DNA from: Hermatobates lingyangjiaoensis
Taxonomy: Eukaryota; Arthropoda; Insecta; Hemiptera; Hermatobatidae
Assembly: GCA_026182355.1 (NCBI GenBank)
Contig: JAPFBL010000070.1
Coordinates: 1,387,501 to 1,451,500, forward strand
Direction of reading: 5' to 3'
DNA length: 64,000 nucleotides
The notes under the pieces were generated by a model that made no database searches, was not told the DNA's origin, and saw only the letters and a list, made by a program, of their open reading frames with translations. The position numbers were made by a program, and so were the translations under genes. Positions within the stretch are counted from its first letter, which is position 1. Each line of letters starts with the position of its first letter. Below, in pieces: positions 45,785 to 56,135 of this stretch.

Positions 45785-46294
45785 TGTTGTGGCTGGTATC
45801 ACAACTGGGGTTGCTTGAGGGTAGCTGCTGCTTGGGTGGAGAGTTGGCCTGTGATGACAGAGATGCTTGAATGATGGTGGAGAGAGTGGGCGCTTGGAGG
45901 TTGGGAGGTGAATGCTTGATGTCTTGCTTGCTTGGGGGTAGAGAATAGAATGCTTGAGGTGTTGACTGCTTGCTGGTTGGAAAGGGAGTGGATGCTTGAG
46001 ATGTTGACTGCTTGCTGGTTGAGAAGGGAGTGGATGCTTGAGGTGGTGTTTGCTTGCTGGTTGAGAAGGGAGTGGATGCTTGAGGTGGTGTTTGCTTGCT
46101 GGTAGAGAAGGGAGTGGATGCTTGAGGTGGTGTTTGCTTGCTGGTAGAGAAGGGAGTGGTTAGGCGAAGGGTCCGAGACTAGCCAGGTAACATTGGGCAA
46201 AGTTAGGAGGGCAGGTACTGCTAAGCTACCCTAAGCCGGCATGTACCGCTAGGCAGCCCTAAGAGAGCAGGTATACTAAGTTAAAATCTGAACA
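45785..46294 (-). repeat. BEL/Pao 5' LTR
   Basis: 510 bp, same sequence by eye as 39315-39824, including the 42-bp minisatellite. Transcription of the element should start here and run toward lower coordinates. Confidence 0.96.
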
Positions 46295-46430
46295 ATTATT
46301 TTGTTTTGACATCAATAATTATTTCATTATATACACAAAAATTGTAAAAGCTAAATATTTACATTATCTCAATTGTTTGTAACATTGATGTGGTTTATAT
46401 ATATAACCAAGAATAATCTGATGCTTAAGG

Positions 46431-46735
46431 AGCCAGGTTAGCTCAGTGGTTAAGGTACTCGCCTCTGAGCTGATAGGACTGGGGTTCGATCCCCACCGGG
46501 CCCTCGGTTTATTCATGCGGGAGGTGAATAAATCTGAACACGTCGTCTCTTGAAAAAAGGATGTTAAACTATCGGCCCCGAGCGTGTACGATTTCAGTTA
46601 CTCGTTAAGTATCCCTACTCTAAATACACTTGAGTTAGGCAAAATTTAGGATTCCGAATGTAGAATCAATCTTCATTGTGTGGTACCACAAAGGGCCAAT
46701 GCTCGGCCTACGTGTGTTCACTTGTGGGACTACCA
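46431..46735 (+). mobile_element. tRNA-derived SINE, copy 3 (best tRNA-like head)
   Basis: The head has a perfect A box TAGCTCAGTGG (46439-46449) and B box GGTTCGATCC (46483-46492) at tRNA spacing, so it has an RNA polymerase III promoter on paper. It is followed by the body CGGTTTATTCATGCGGGAGG and the end GTGTTCACTTGTGGGACTA. The last ~20 bases of the full-length copy at 9.3 kb are missing, and a family B element follows. No clear target duplication was found. Confidence 0.88.
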
Positions 46736-46737
46736 CA

Positions 46738-46925
46738 AGATAAGAATAGACAAAGGAATAACTTATTTCTCTATATTTCGACCATCATCATCATGAGGAA
46801 GCGAAGTGCCCCGCAGGAAGGTAGAGCGGCGACTCTACCTCCTGATGACAACGATGGTCGAAATATAGAAGTGAGTTATTCCTTTGTCTATCTGTGTGTT
46901 ACTTTCTTTTTTATTATTTTTTTAT
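46738..46925. mobile_element. Family B inverted-repeat element, copy 3
   Basis: The arms around GACAAAGGAATAACT (46749) and GTTATTCCTTTGTC (46877) are inverted. The right copy has CTC (46839-46841), CTGATGA (46842-46848), a weaker helix II AAC/GTC, GAA and then ATATAGAAGTGAG. The left copy is mutated in the core (CTCATGATG). It lies directly behind the truncated SINE end, so it may have inserted into the SINE. Confidence 0.6.
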
Positions 46926-46929
46926 ATAT

Positions 46930-48380
46930 ATGTATAAATATCTAAACTCAGTATTTTATTTGCTTCATTATTCTCAATCAATGAAATAAGGGTAAATACT
47001 TTAGAACAGTGTAAATTATGTACAATAATGTAACTTGAGAAAGAAAAGGAACAAAATAAATATAAAATATTTGAATATTTTAAATTAAAAGAGATTATAA
47101 AAAAAAAATAAATTCATGTAATGTTAAGAAAAGTAAAAACAATTTTAAAGAAATATTAAAGCGTTATTTCTATTGAAAAAAATAGAAGAAGAAGTGGTAA
47201 ATGTTGTCATGGGAGGTTTGTATTGACGATGGAAGGAAGAGGCTTGAAATGGGCAATGAGGTGTGCAGATTGTGGGCTATACTCACCCCGTCGCAGTGAT
47301 AAAACTGCCTCCTCATTCTAACCACATATTATTATTTGGCAACAAAAGAATTTTTTTTGCAACATTAAACGCTATATAATATTTATATGTATAAATATGC
47401 AGATTTTGGCATTCTCTACAGTTATTTTATTCTGCTCCAAAAAAAAAAAAAAACTAAAACATCATTATGTAATATAAATAAAATACTTAGCACAAAAGAA
47501 ATTACGATATACGATATCTATTATTTTAACTGGAGTAATCTGGATTTTAAATAATACTTTTATGTTGATTTTGAAATTAAAATGAAAGTTACTTATGTAA
47601 TTTAAACAGTATCATTGAGAAGAGAGACTTATATAAATTAATTCTAATAATTTTAATTCAGTTATCATAGAGTTTCATTAAGTATTCCGCTTGATTTGAT
47701 TATTATTATTCATCAATATGAATAATAATAATTGACAATATTATTATCAATTATAATATTGATTGACATTGATTCCGCTTGATTGACAATATGATTATTA
47801 TTCATTAAGAAAAAAAAATCAGTTATTTGAGTTATCTTGGTTTTCGAAATCTCAAAAACTAATTTTTCAAATTTTTGAGATAATCATAGTCGATGGGTGA
47901 GTAATTTAAAAATTTAAAAATCGAAATTTTAATAGCACTTTTTGACTTGCGTTATTTTGCTCTAGCAAGTTTTGATTGCTTATTTCAAATACTTTTCTTA
48001 CAAAGTTTTGAACAAAAATGATTTTTACATTCGAAGAATGGTTCGAATGTAAGCGAAGTTACATTATGGTGCATAGAAGGCACCATAGATAAAAATATGG
48101 TGTCCTTCTAAGGGTCATCAAATAAAATTTAAGTACGAGCTGGAGTTTAGATTGAAGATTTCAATACAATAGCGTTGTATTTAATATCGTTACATTCAAA
48201 CGTAAAGCCGTGGGAGTTTGCTGACTGGGATAGCTATAGGAAACTTTCTGCGTTGACCGACTGGCGTCCTATGACAATTCACATAATGACTCGTTCCGTT
48301 TATTTGAATCCGACTGTAACACTACTATTTTCCCAAACAAGATTAATGTTTTTTAAGTTTTTAGAAGATTGATAGTGTTG
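46930..48380. other. AT-rich stretch, nothing recognised
   Basis: A less AT-rich piece at 47210-47330 shows no frame or known repeat. Otherwise nothing was seen. Confidence 0.4.
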
Positions 48381-48385
48381 TTTGG

Positions 48386-48437
<52 letters not shown>

Positions 48438-48459
48438 TCTGTGTGTGGTGTGTGTGTGT

Positions 48460-48492
<33 letters not shown>

Positions 48493-48572
48493 TGTAGGTG
48501 TGTGTGTGGAGTGTGTGTGTGGTGTGTGTGTGTGGTGTGTGTGTGTGGTGTGTGTGTGTGGTGTGTGTGGTG

Positions 48573-48618
<46 letters not shown>

Positions 48619-48643
48619 GTGTGTGTGTGTGTGTGTGTGTGTG
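48386..48643. repeat. (TG)n microsatellite, compound
   Basis: About 258 bp of TG units with regular GTGG, TGTAGG and TGTCTG interruptions. The interruption GTGTGTGTGTGG repeats about every 12-16 bp in the middle third. Confidence 0.96.
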
Positions 48644-48825
48644 GAGTTCAAAGAATATTATATAGGATGAAAAAAATGAAGTTGTAATATGAATACTACT
48701 ATGAAAAGGAGACATACAGTGACAGTATAGTATTCATGGAATTTTTTTTTTGAAATGTTGATGAATTTACACATTTTCTGTTACCCTAAAAGGGTAATTA
48801 TGTCATTCTTTTTGGAGATGACATA

Positions 48826-48853
48826 AGTGTGTGTGTGAGTGCGTGTGTCGTGT

Positions 48854-48933
<80 letters not shown>

Positions 48934-49114
48934 ACGAGTATATTATTGAGTGTGTGTATGTCTATTTATGTGTGTGTGTATGTGTGTGTGAGTGCGTGTG
49001 TCGTGTGCGTGTGTGTGTATGTATGTATATTATTGAGTGTGTGTATGTCTGTATGTGTGTGTGTTTGTGCGAGAGAGAGAGAGAGAGAGAGAGAGTGAGT
49101 GAGTGAGAGAGAGA

Positions 49115-49164
<50 letters not shown>

Positions 49165-49165
49165 A
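48826..49165. repeat. (TG)n and (GA)n compound microsatellite
   Basis: TG-rich from 48826 to about 49066, including a duplicated ATATTATTGAGTGTGTGTATG block (48937 and 49027), then a GA-rich run to about 49160. Confidence 0.95.
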
Positions 49166-50487
49166 CCAGCGCCATTAAACAAATTGAAATTTAAAGATAT
49201 CCGTCAAAGTTTAAGAATACGAAATGCATCTTTTTAATTTAATATGTTCAGTAGAATTAAAACACAATATAGTAAAGCCACTGTTTTATGATATTTACTG
49301 AAACTCGTTTGCTACTTTTTATGTAAACCCATATATTAATATTTAACATAGAGACTATGGACTAATTTTACAGGAAAGAGCTTTTAGTGTATGAAATTTG
49401 TAATTTGCATGGAAATGCAAAGTCATGCTGTAGAACTGTGCGATTCTAGACTGTTGGCACTCGTTCAAAGATTGGCTACTTATCCAAGGAGTAATGGGCG
49501 CTTATTTTGCAAACCATGACTTTTAGATCATTAGTATTGCTCTAGATCTACTGACACGGCTTTTGTTTCCTCATGACAAGCTCGCGTTTTGCAGTTATTG
49601 TTTCAACATGAATTATATATTACTTACAAATAAACAACCTATACATATATTCCTTAATCTGAACGATTCAATGAAATGGAACTTTTTTCATATTATGAAT
49701 TAAAAAACAAAAGAACAGTTGAATAACTGATCGATTACTTTTGTTGTTACTTTTATTTTTACCTTATATATTAATTCAGTTAATACCCATTATTACTTGC
49801 TGTTTATTATGTTTCCTATTTTGTAGCATATTTTAAACTGATAAAAGCCAGTGAAAGGCAAGGGATGAGTTTTATATTACATTTGAGAATTATGAAGATA
49901 ACTGCTTGTGCAACTTAGTTTGGCTGAAAGTTTTCTGTATTTGTTAAAGTGAGAGCGTCTCTCTTATTGTTTGTAGGTAAATGTAAGTATTTTGAAGCAT
50001 TACAAGTTTCACGTTCTATTATGTGTTTAGTATAAATGAATGCACTTGATAACAAAATGAAATAAGATATTTATTTGTCTTTGAGTCTTAATAAAAGAAT
50101 TTTAGGCAGCACAAACAAAACATCGTTTGCACATAGTTACTTTTCTGTGTGAGTAGATAGAAGGAATGAGTTCATTTTTTAGAAAACTTTAATGTTGATG
50201 AACTAAACAGGGAAAGGAGTTAGATCACGTTGAGAAATATAAATTAGATGATTAAACAGATGTTACTGAACAAAAAATGAATGCATTGAAAAATTAAAAA
50301 AAAACAGGAAATATATGCATTAGCAACTTAAAAACCGTCGGATTGAAAAAAGAACATTTTATTGGTCTAATCAGCATCTCTACTATGTTAACAACTCATA
50401 AATATATCTAGTCTAATATACTCAGGACACCTAGAAACGATGAAACTGCTTATCAACAATTCTTCTGTAACCCCGTTATATTTAATA
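49166..50487. other. AT-rich stretch, one short dispersed repeat
   Basis: 49569-49668 (GACAAGCTCGCGTTTTGCAG ... TATTCCTTAATCTGAAC) is repeated with small changes at about 50921-51008. Nothing else was recognised. Confidence 0.6.
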
Positions 50488-50516
50488 CTAGACTATCCGT
50501 GACCCTTTTTGTCACT
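50488..50516 (-). mobile_element. Helitron 3' end (element runs to the right)
   Basis: On the minus strand: hairpin GTGAC...GTCAC (50499-50515), then GGATAGT, then CTAG (50488-50491), followed outside by T. This is the same end plan as the Helitrons at 10.8-11.8 and 30.4 kb. The left end was not found. The element may include the repeat at 50.92 kb and the tandem repeats beyond (inference). Confidence 0.5.
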
Positions 50517-50920
50517 CGGAAATTATAACAATAGTGTATTGAAATAAATTCTCTGAACCTGATTGTGAGGGATAATTTTAATTGTTGTTCTTGTCATTAA
50601 GGCACGGAAACAGTTCCTTATATGGCCCAAGCTTTTGATATAGTATTCTTAACATGATTCAAGATATATACACAGTAAGTATATTTAGCAAAATAAAAAT
50701 AATTTAAAAATAAAAAAATCATATTTTTTATCATGTAAATAAATAAAATATCAATTCAGGTTATATACAAAATTAAATATATTTAAAACAAACAAAACTT
50801 GTAAATTGAAATATTCAATTTATTTATCAAACATAAAATAAATTGACCATTCACAGATACGAGTATATTAGAATAGACTAATATATTATGAGTATGATAA
50901 GCTCATATGATTAGTTTTAT

Positions 50921-51008
50921 GATGAGCTCGCGCTTTGCAGCATTGATTCAACATAAATTATATATTACTTACAAATAAATAAGCTATATATATTCCTTAA
51001 TATGAACA
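50921..51008. repeat. Dispersed repeat, second copy
   Basis: Copy of 49569-49668, same orientation. Both contain ATTATATATTACTTACAAATAA. Confidence 0.85.
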
Positions 51009-51248
51009 AGATAAACATATCTGTTGCATATAAACCATATTTGTTGAGAAATAACAACAAAATTTACTTAAAAAAATTGCAACTTTTTTATGTAATAAAC
51101 AATTAATGAAAAGAATGTGTCTTTATAATATTACTTCAGAACATTCGTATTTTATCTGACATTTGTGTTCAAGTTTTTCTAAAATTATTCATTTTTAACC
51201 TCTAATGTAGAAGTTTATTAAAAATTTGTTCCACTTATTTATAACATA

Positions 51249-51595
51249 TTTGTACTACTGTCATCACCGAGCACGCACGCCTCTGGGCTACTCTGGCTCA
51301 ATGCCTTAATTTTATTACCAGTTTTTATATTTCGCAAATTTTAAATTAATTTTTTTTTGTTACATTTATATGTAATACATTTTCACTATTATCATCAGCA
51401 AGCACGCAAGTGACTGGCTAACCTGGTTATATTATTCAAATTTTAAATTACAAATATTTTTTTTATTACATTTAATTTTTAATATATTTGTGCTACTGTC
51501 GTCGGCGAGTACGCAAGACAGTGGGCTACCCATGCATTTAATTTATACCAGTGTTTATTTTACGGAAATATTAAATTCACAGCAACTCACCCTTA
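51249..51595. repeat. Degenerate tandem repeat, three units of about 110-130 bp
   Basis: A less AT-rich box of the form CTACTGTCATCACCGAGCAC with GCACGC and GGGCTA recurs at about 51249, 51379 and 51488, separated by AT-rich filler (AAATTTTAAATTA). Confidence 0.8.
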
Positions 51596-51599
51596 CTAT

Positions 51600-52650
51600 T
51601 TTAATTATATATTAACAATACATGATTGCAATATATTTTTATATTTATACAAAAAAATGTTTTCTTTGAATCATTTTAAATTGTTTTCAATAGCTCCCAA
51701 TATTTTAATGAGACCTACATGTAGATTGCAATGTTGATTAATTAAAGAGATGATATTTTTGTCATAATCGAATATCTTTCAGATAATCGACTATAAAATG
51801 AATGACAAGCAGATCTACATCAGTTTATTAACAATCATAGTATTAACCATAAAATATCCAAATAGTATACCAAGTCATTTAAAATTTTTCTGACATAAAA
51901 TTAATCAACTTTTGTTTCCGTTTACTCCTAAGATGTTGGTAGTAAATTAATAAAGACAATGTTGGTAATGGTAAACAAACTCACTTATTTGGACAATATA
52001 TTTTTCATTTATTCGTTTTTTTTTTATTATCTTCAGTTAATCAGTCTCTAGAAAAGCAAATATAATTAGAAGAAAATATTAATTAGTTATAATTACATTT
52101 ACCTGTTTTTTTTATTTGGATATAGTAAGTTACATGAATATATATTTATCTTAGGTATAACGTCTCAACTAAGAAACTAACCAAGTTTCAACCAAAATTA
52201 TAGCTCTTAATGCTTTGTTAAGTATACAAGTTTCAACGGGAACTTCAACTAAAAGACTACTGTATGAATTGTATGAGCTTAATATTAGCTTATAGTATTT
52301 TAAATGATATCAAACAAATGACTCCTTTTTCATCTTAAACGGAGTTATTCAATTAGGAGTAATATATTGTCAGTGGAAAGATCTAAAAACTATAATTTTA
52401 TCTGAAACAAAAGTTTTCAATTATAAACTACACGTTAGTAGCTTGTCTTAAATAAAAAAAGAACTTTCCAGAAGATACTTTCCTTGTAACAAAAGATTAT
52501 TATATAATTAAAATCAACTCTCTTAAAACTTAGTTTATGGTCTTGAGAGTTCATTTCAATGTTAAAATTTTATTTTGGGTTTAACAATTTATTAATCAAA
52601 ATAAAATATCATTTGTTAAAGATTGTTCTCACACATGTTAAAGATATCAT
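51600..52650. other. AT-rich stretch, nothing recognised
   Basis: No supported feature seen. Confidence 0.4.
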
Positions 52651-52653
52651 TGT

Positions 52654-53214
52654 TCTCACATGACCTTTATATGAATAATGAATAGCTAGAAAGCTGAATG
52701 TATCAAGCAAAAAAGCTGAATATAACGAGCAATTTTGTCATTTTTATATTAAACTAGAAAATATTGCTGACCTTACGTGTTATTTCGTGAAACAGTGATA
52801 AACACCAACAATTAATAGAATCAATTAGAATTACAAAAACAGATGCCCGGTCTCACATGACCTTTATATGAATAATGAATAGCTAGAAAGCTTAATCTAT
52901 CAAGCAAAAAAGCTGAATATAACCAGCAATTTTTATATTAAACTAGAAAATATTGCTGACCTTACGTGTTATTTCGTGAAACAGTGATAAACACCAACAA
53001 TTAATAGAATCAATTAGAATTACAAAAACAGATGCCCGGTCTCACATGACCTTTATATGAATAATGAATAGCTAGAAAGCTTAATCTATCAAGCAAAAAA
53101 GCTGAATATAACCAGCAATTTTTATATTAAACTAGAAAATACTGCTGACCTTACGTGTTATTTCGAAAAAACAGTGATAAATACTAACAATTAATAGAAT
53201 CAATTAGAATTACA
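52654..53214. repeat. Tandem array, three units of about 176-197 bp
   Basis: Units start TCTCACATGACCTTTATATG at about 52654, 52851 and 53040. Each contains AATGAATAGCTAGAAAGC and CCTTACGTGTTATTTCG. The first unit has a 10-base extra piece; the last is slightly diverged. High identity between units points to recent amplification. Confidence 0.95.
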
Positions 53215-53996
53215 AACACCTTAATTATGGCAGGAGTTTATACGCCTCTATTTAAAAAGTAAGTTAGGCTAAGGTTAGCAAAAGAAATAAACATTTACTA
53301 CTTATATTTATAATAATATAAATAATAACAGACAACGAAGACGTCTTTAAAATGATTACAGTTGCAGTTTGTTTGTTACACTAATTTCTAAATACCTTGC
53401 ATATTTAATCTTAAATGAGAAAGTTTTTTTGTTATTTGGCATCCTTGGTGACTGAGCGTTTCAGTAGGTGGTAGAGAGGGCTTCCTGCTTTTTGCCTGCC
53501 TGTGGGAAATGCTTGAGAATCTACGACCTCCCCAAGCATGGCTTCAACTATAAATACAGGCCACAGCCTGTTGTTTTTCATACATTAGCATCCACAAAAC
53601 CAAATGCAGGACTCTCATCATATTTCAACAAAACATTTTAGACTAAATATAACTCAATGCTTAGTATTCAAACACCCTTTTGTAGCTTGGGGACAATATT
53701 GCTGTTTAGTTATTACATATTATTTCTTATGAGCTTGACTTTGGAATCTCACCAAAAGAATAATACAGTTTTTTCACATCAAATTTATTGTTTGTTTTGA
53801 ATTTTTATTGTTATCAGAAAGAATGGTTTCTGGTAATAATATTTTCAATGCCAGTTAATATTTCTTTCTATAATAGCAAGTAAAGAAAATTATTCATATT
53901 AGTTATTTACTAAACGAAAAATAGCAAGAAAATATAACAACATATAACCAATATATGTATGTAATGCATTAGAAGGTTATTTATTCTTAAATTAAA
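53215..53996. other. Non-coding stretch
   Basis: 53440-53590 is distinctly less AT-rich (GGGCTTCCTGC, ACCTCCCCAAGCATGG) and may be part of an old repeat, not identified. Otherwise nothing was seen. Confidence 0.4.
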
Positions 53997-54055
53997 GGAA
54001 ACATATACTCATTGTAGGGTAAAAATCTAATGAAATGGTCTCCACATATAAAAAT

Positions 54056-54109
54056 TTAATGATATAAGCAACGCGTTTCGAACACGTAGTGTTCTTCCTC
54101 AGGCATTAA
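54056..54109 (-). ncRNA. Hammerhead ribozyme, family C (minus)
   Basis: On the minus strand: outer helix I TTAAT (54105-54109 complement) with ATTAA, inner helix I GC/GC, core CTGAGGA (54096-54102), extra A (54095), helix II GAACAC/GTGTTC perfect (54089-54094 with 54080-54085, loop TAC), GAA (54077-54079), helix III ACGCGT (54071-54076), T at the cleavage site (54070). Compared with the facing copy, the second helix I pair is G-C instead of G.T. The core is complete. Helix I contains an internal loop, as in fast natural type I hammerheads. Confidence 0.8.
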
Positions 54110-54172
54110 CTAAAAAATACAATGACACCAGAGAGTTATCGGTGTATATATAAAATATAAACTATATTTTAG

Positions 54173-54226
54173 TTAATGCCTGAGGAAGAACACTACGTGT
54201 TCGAAACGCGTTGTTTATATCATTAA
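54173..54226 (+). ncRNA. Hammerhead ribozyme, family C (plus)
   Basis: Outer helix I TTAAT (54173-54177) pairs with ATTAA (54222-54226). Inner pairs are C54179-G54213 and G54178.T54214. The core CTGAGGA is at 54180-54186, extra A 54187, helix II GAACAC (54188-54193) with GTGTTC (54197-54202) and loop TAC, GAA 54203-54205, helix III ACGCGT (54206-54211), cleavage nucleotide T54212. All conserved positions fit. Confidence 0.82.
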
Positions 54227-54300
54227 ATTTTTATATGTGGAGACCATTTCATTAGATTTTTACCCTACAATGAGTAAATACCACATAATAAATAATTGCA

Positions 54301-55380
54301 CTACATTAGAAACATATATTATTTGTACTGTCATTTATATGCCCATTTATTAAATTAAATGCATTTATATACTCCTATAACTGGTTAAATACCCATGTTT
54401 TGATGCACGGGTAACTGAATTCAATTTATTTGCAAAACAATGAGAAGATAAACTTGTGATTATAAAACTATTAATGAAATAAGATAATGTACAATAATGA
54501 AGCCCTCAATGTTGCCTGGGCGCTCAAAAATTGCTACAACCATATATCAGGTATCTTGTATTAACGTATTTGCTGCTATTAATATACTCGTATGTGTCGA
54601 CCTCGTAGCTGTAAATGTTAAGGAGTTGTAAAAGATCCTTATTACCAATATGAAAGTAATCCTGTATGTAAGCATTTAAAATCAACAATTTAAGAATCGA
54701 CATGATAATGTAGATTACTCACATTCATAACAGTACGAATTTAAAATGTGTTTGTAGATTTGCCTCTTATAGAAGATCATTGAATGCGAATGTCTGTAAA
54801 GTTCGTTAACAACTCACACATGCTACCAAACGGACGTCAGGCCTTTATGATTTGATTTCCTTTCTTCAAAAAAGCTTCTAAACTCCCTCAGCTTTAATGA
54901 ACTAAGTTCATTTCTAGTTAGCAATAAACATGAAATCACAATGTCCATGTATCATTTGACCTAGTGATTTGAAGCATCACATTAAATGTTAAAATCGTAT
55001 TAAATTACTATATTAGAGAAAATAACATTTAGAGTAGTTTTCAAAATTAACTAATACTTAATGTTTCATGAAATTAAATCAACTTGTTATTTTTTGAAAA
55101 CTATTGCTTTAGTTTTCTTAAAAATGCTTAAATGTTTCACGCATGCCGGGAGTGCACAGAATTGTGTATACCGATCTGTACTTCTATGATCTACGAGTAG
55201 TTCATACAAAGCTGATATTAAAATAACTAAACAAATTATGAAACATGATGATTAACCAATTTATTTGAATTTAACTGTCTTATAAAGATATTATAAAAGT
55301 TTGTGGTAAATGAAATTCAAAATTGTACTCAGAGAATTACAAAACTTATAAATCCATAAAATGTTTCTTTTTCATAATTA
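54301..55380. other. AT-rich stretch, nothing firm recognised
   Basis: Near 54395-54420, ACCCATGTTTTGATGCACGG followed by GTAACTGAATT resembles a decayed Helitron 3' end, but the CTAG is lost. No gene seen. Confidence 0.35.
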
Positions 55381-55384
55381 CTAG

Positions 55385-55625
55385 GGACATAACTTAATCT
55401 AAACTTAACTTAACAACAATGTAAAATTTTCCAAGAAGCTCCTTCAAGAAGCTCAGCACTTTTGCTGGTTCCAGTGGTAAAAGTTTTTCTATGGTTTGTT
55501 GAGTGTCCCGAAGCACCTGCCTCTCTGAAGCAAAGTTGCCTTAGAAGTTATCAGCAGGTGCAATGGCGTTTCTTCCTCTTTGAGGAATCTGCACAAACTA
55601 TCATTGATAATGTCCATTCAGGCTT
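55385..55625 (-). pseudogene. LINE ORF2 C-terminal fragment
   Basis: The minus strand reads DIINDSLCRFLKEEETPLHLL, then ITSKATLLQRGRCFGTL. After a one-base shift near 55495 it reads TIEKLLPLEPAKVLSFLKEL to a stop at about 55395. The pattern CRF..EEETPLHLL...R..CFG, then a leucine-rich LLPL-PAKVL-FLK tail, matches the C-terminus of Jockey/R1-type LINE reverse transcriptase proteins. Two of the expected zinc-binding residues are changed (C to L, C to S), so it is decayed. Confidence 0.6.
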
Positions 55626-55626
55626 C

Positions 55627-56135
55627 CTAAGTTTCGGGAGAAAGTACTTCCTTTCTCTTTCTTCGGGATGGTCTTCTTCGGGTCCTCAGGTGCTCTTGTG
55701 GGAGGTTACCACTAATTAGCGCTTTTGGACCCTCTGCGCTTCCGGAGGATGGTCTCCAGACTTCCTTCTGCTTACAGGGGAAAATCCCTGAAACTCTCTC
55801 GGTGGCATTTTGTCCGCTTCGGCAGAGCATCGCATACCGGAGTAACGCTATTTACTCAAGAGGGTCGCCTAGTGCCCTTGAGGCTCCATTCATAATACAG
55901 TAACCCCTGTATAATCCATCCTTCGGCACGGATCGCATAACACCTTAGATTGGGGCTGGGATAAAAGGAGGTGATTTGGGGATTAGGAAGGATGGGAAAC
56001 GAAGGTGGTCAGGCCCAGCCCCTGATCACCTTCTCCTCCTCTTTCGTTTGTCCCTGTATATAGCAGATTAACAGGGTAGCCTCGTGAAGGCCGAAAGTCG
56101 GAGTTGAGTTAGAGGCGCTTAATCACTCCATTACT
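55627..56135 (-). mobile_element. GC-rich LINE 5' region joined to ORF2 end (probable)
   Basis: This is the only clear GC-rich island of its size in the window. On the minus strand it looks like a 5' untranslated region with short frames (MPPREFQGF-like at about 55800), joined directly to the ORF2 tail at about 55625. If correct, it is a LINE whose whole centre is deleted. I cannot name the clade and no ORF1 domain is visible. Confidence 0.35.

Larger units (their letters stand above)
39315..46294 (-). mobile_element. BEL/Pao LTR retrotransposon, nearly intact
   Basis: The 6,980-bp element lies on the minus strand. Two 510-bp LTRs that look identical on reading flank it, and a perfect 5-bp target duplication ATTAT (39310-39314 and 46295-46299) surrounds it. 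From its 5' end: LTR, candidate primer-binding site, leader of about 350 bp, one long gag-pol frame, a frameshift inside the integrase, the rest of the integrase, a polypurine tract and the second LTR. There is no env-like frame. Identical LTRs mean insertion very recently in evolutionary terms. Confidence 0.97.
53998..54300. mobile_element. Family C inverted-repeat element with two hammerheads
   Basis: The left arm (about 54012-54146) and right arm (about 54150-54282) are near-perfect inverted copies. They run from CTCATTGTAGGGT through TCTCCACATATAAA to the hammerhead, and back. Only one arm (54126-54152) includes the ACACCAGAGAGTTATC box, found also at 731-752. The arrangement is head to head, with about 75 bp between the two ribozymes. 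Confidence 0.85.

Noticed and set aside
46431..46503. A functional tRNA gene
   Set aside because: A and B boxes are perfect, but the piece continues into a SINE body found at two other sites and the acceptor ends do not pair.
48353..48715. Long open frames across the TG/CA repeats
   Set aside because: They encode only alternating His-Thr or Cys-Val runs from microsatellite DNA; the same applies at 48829-49175.
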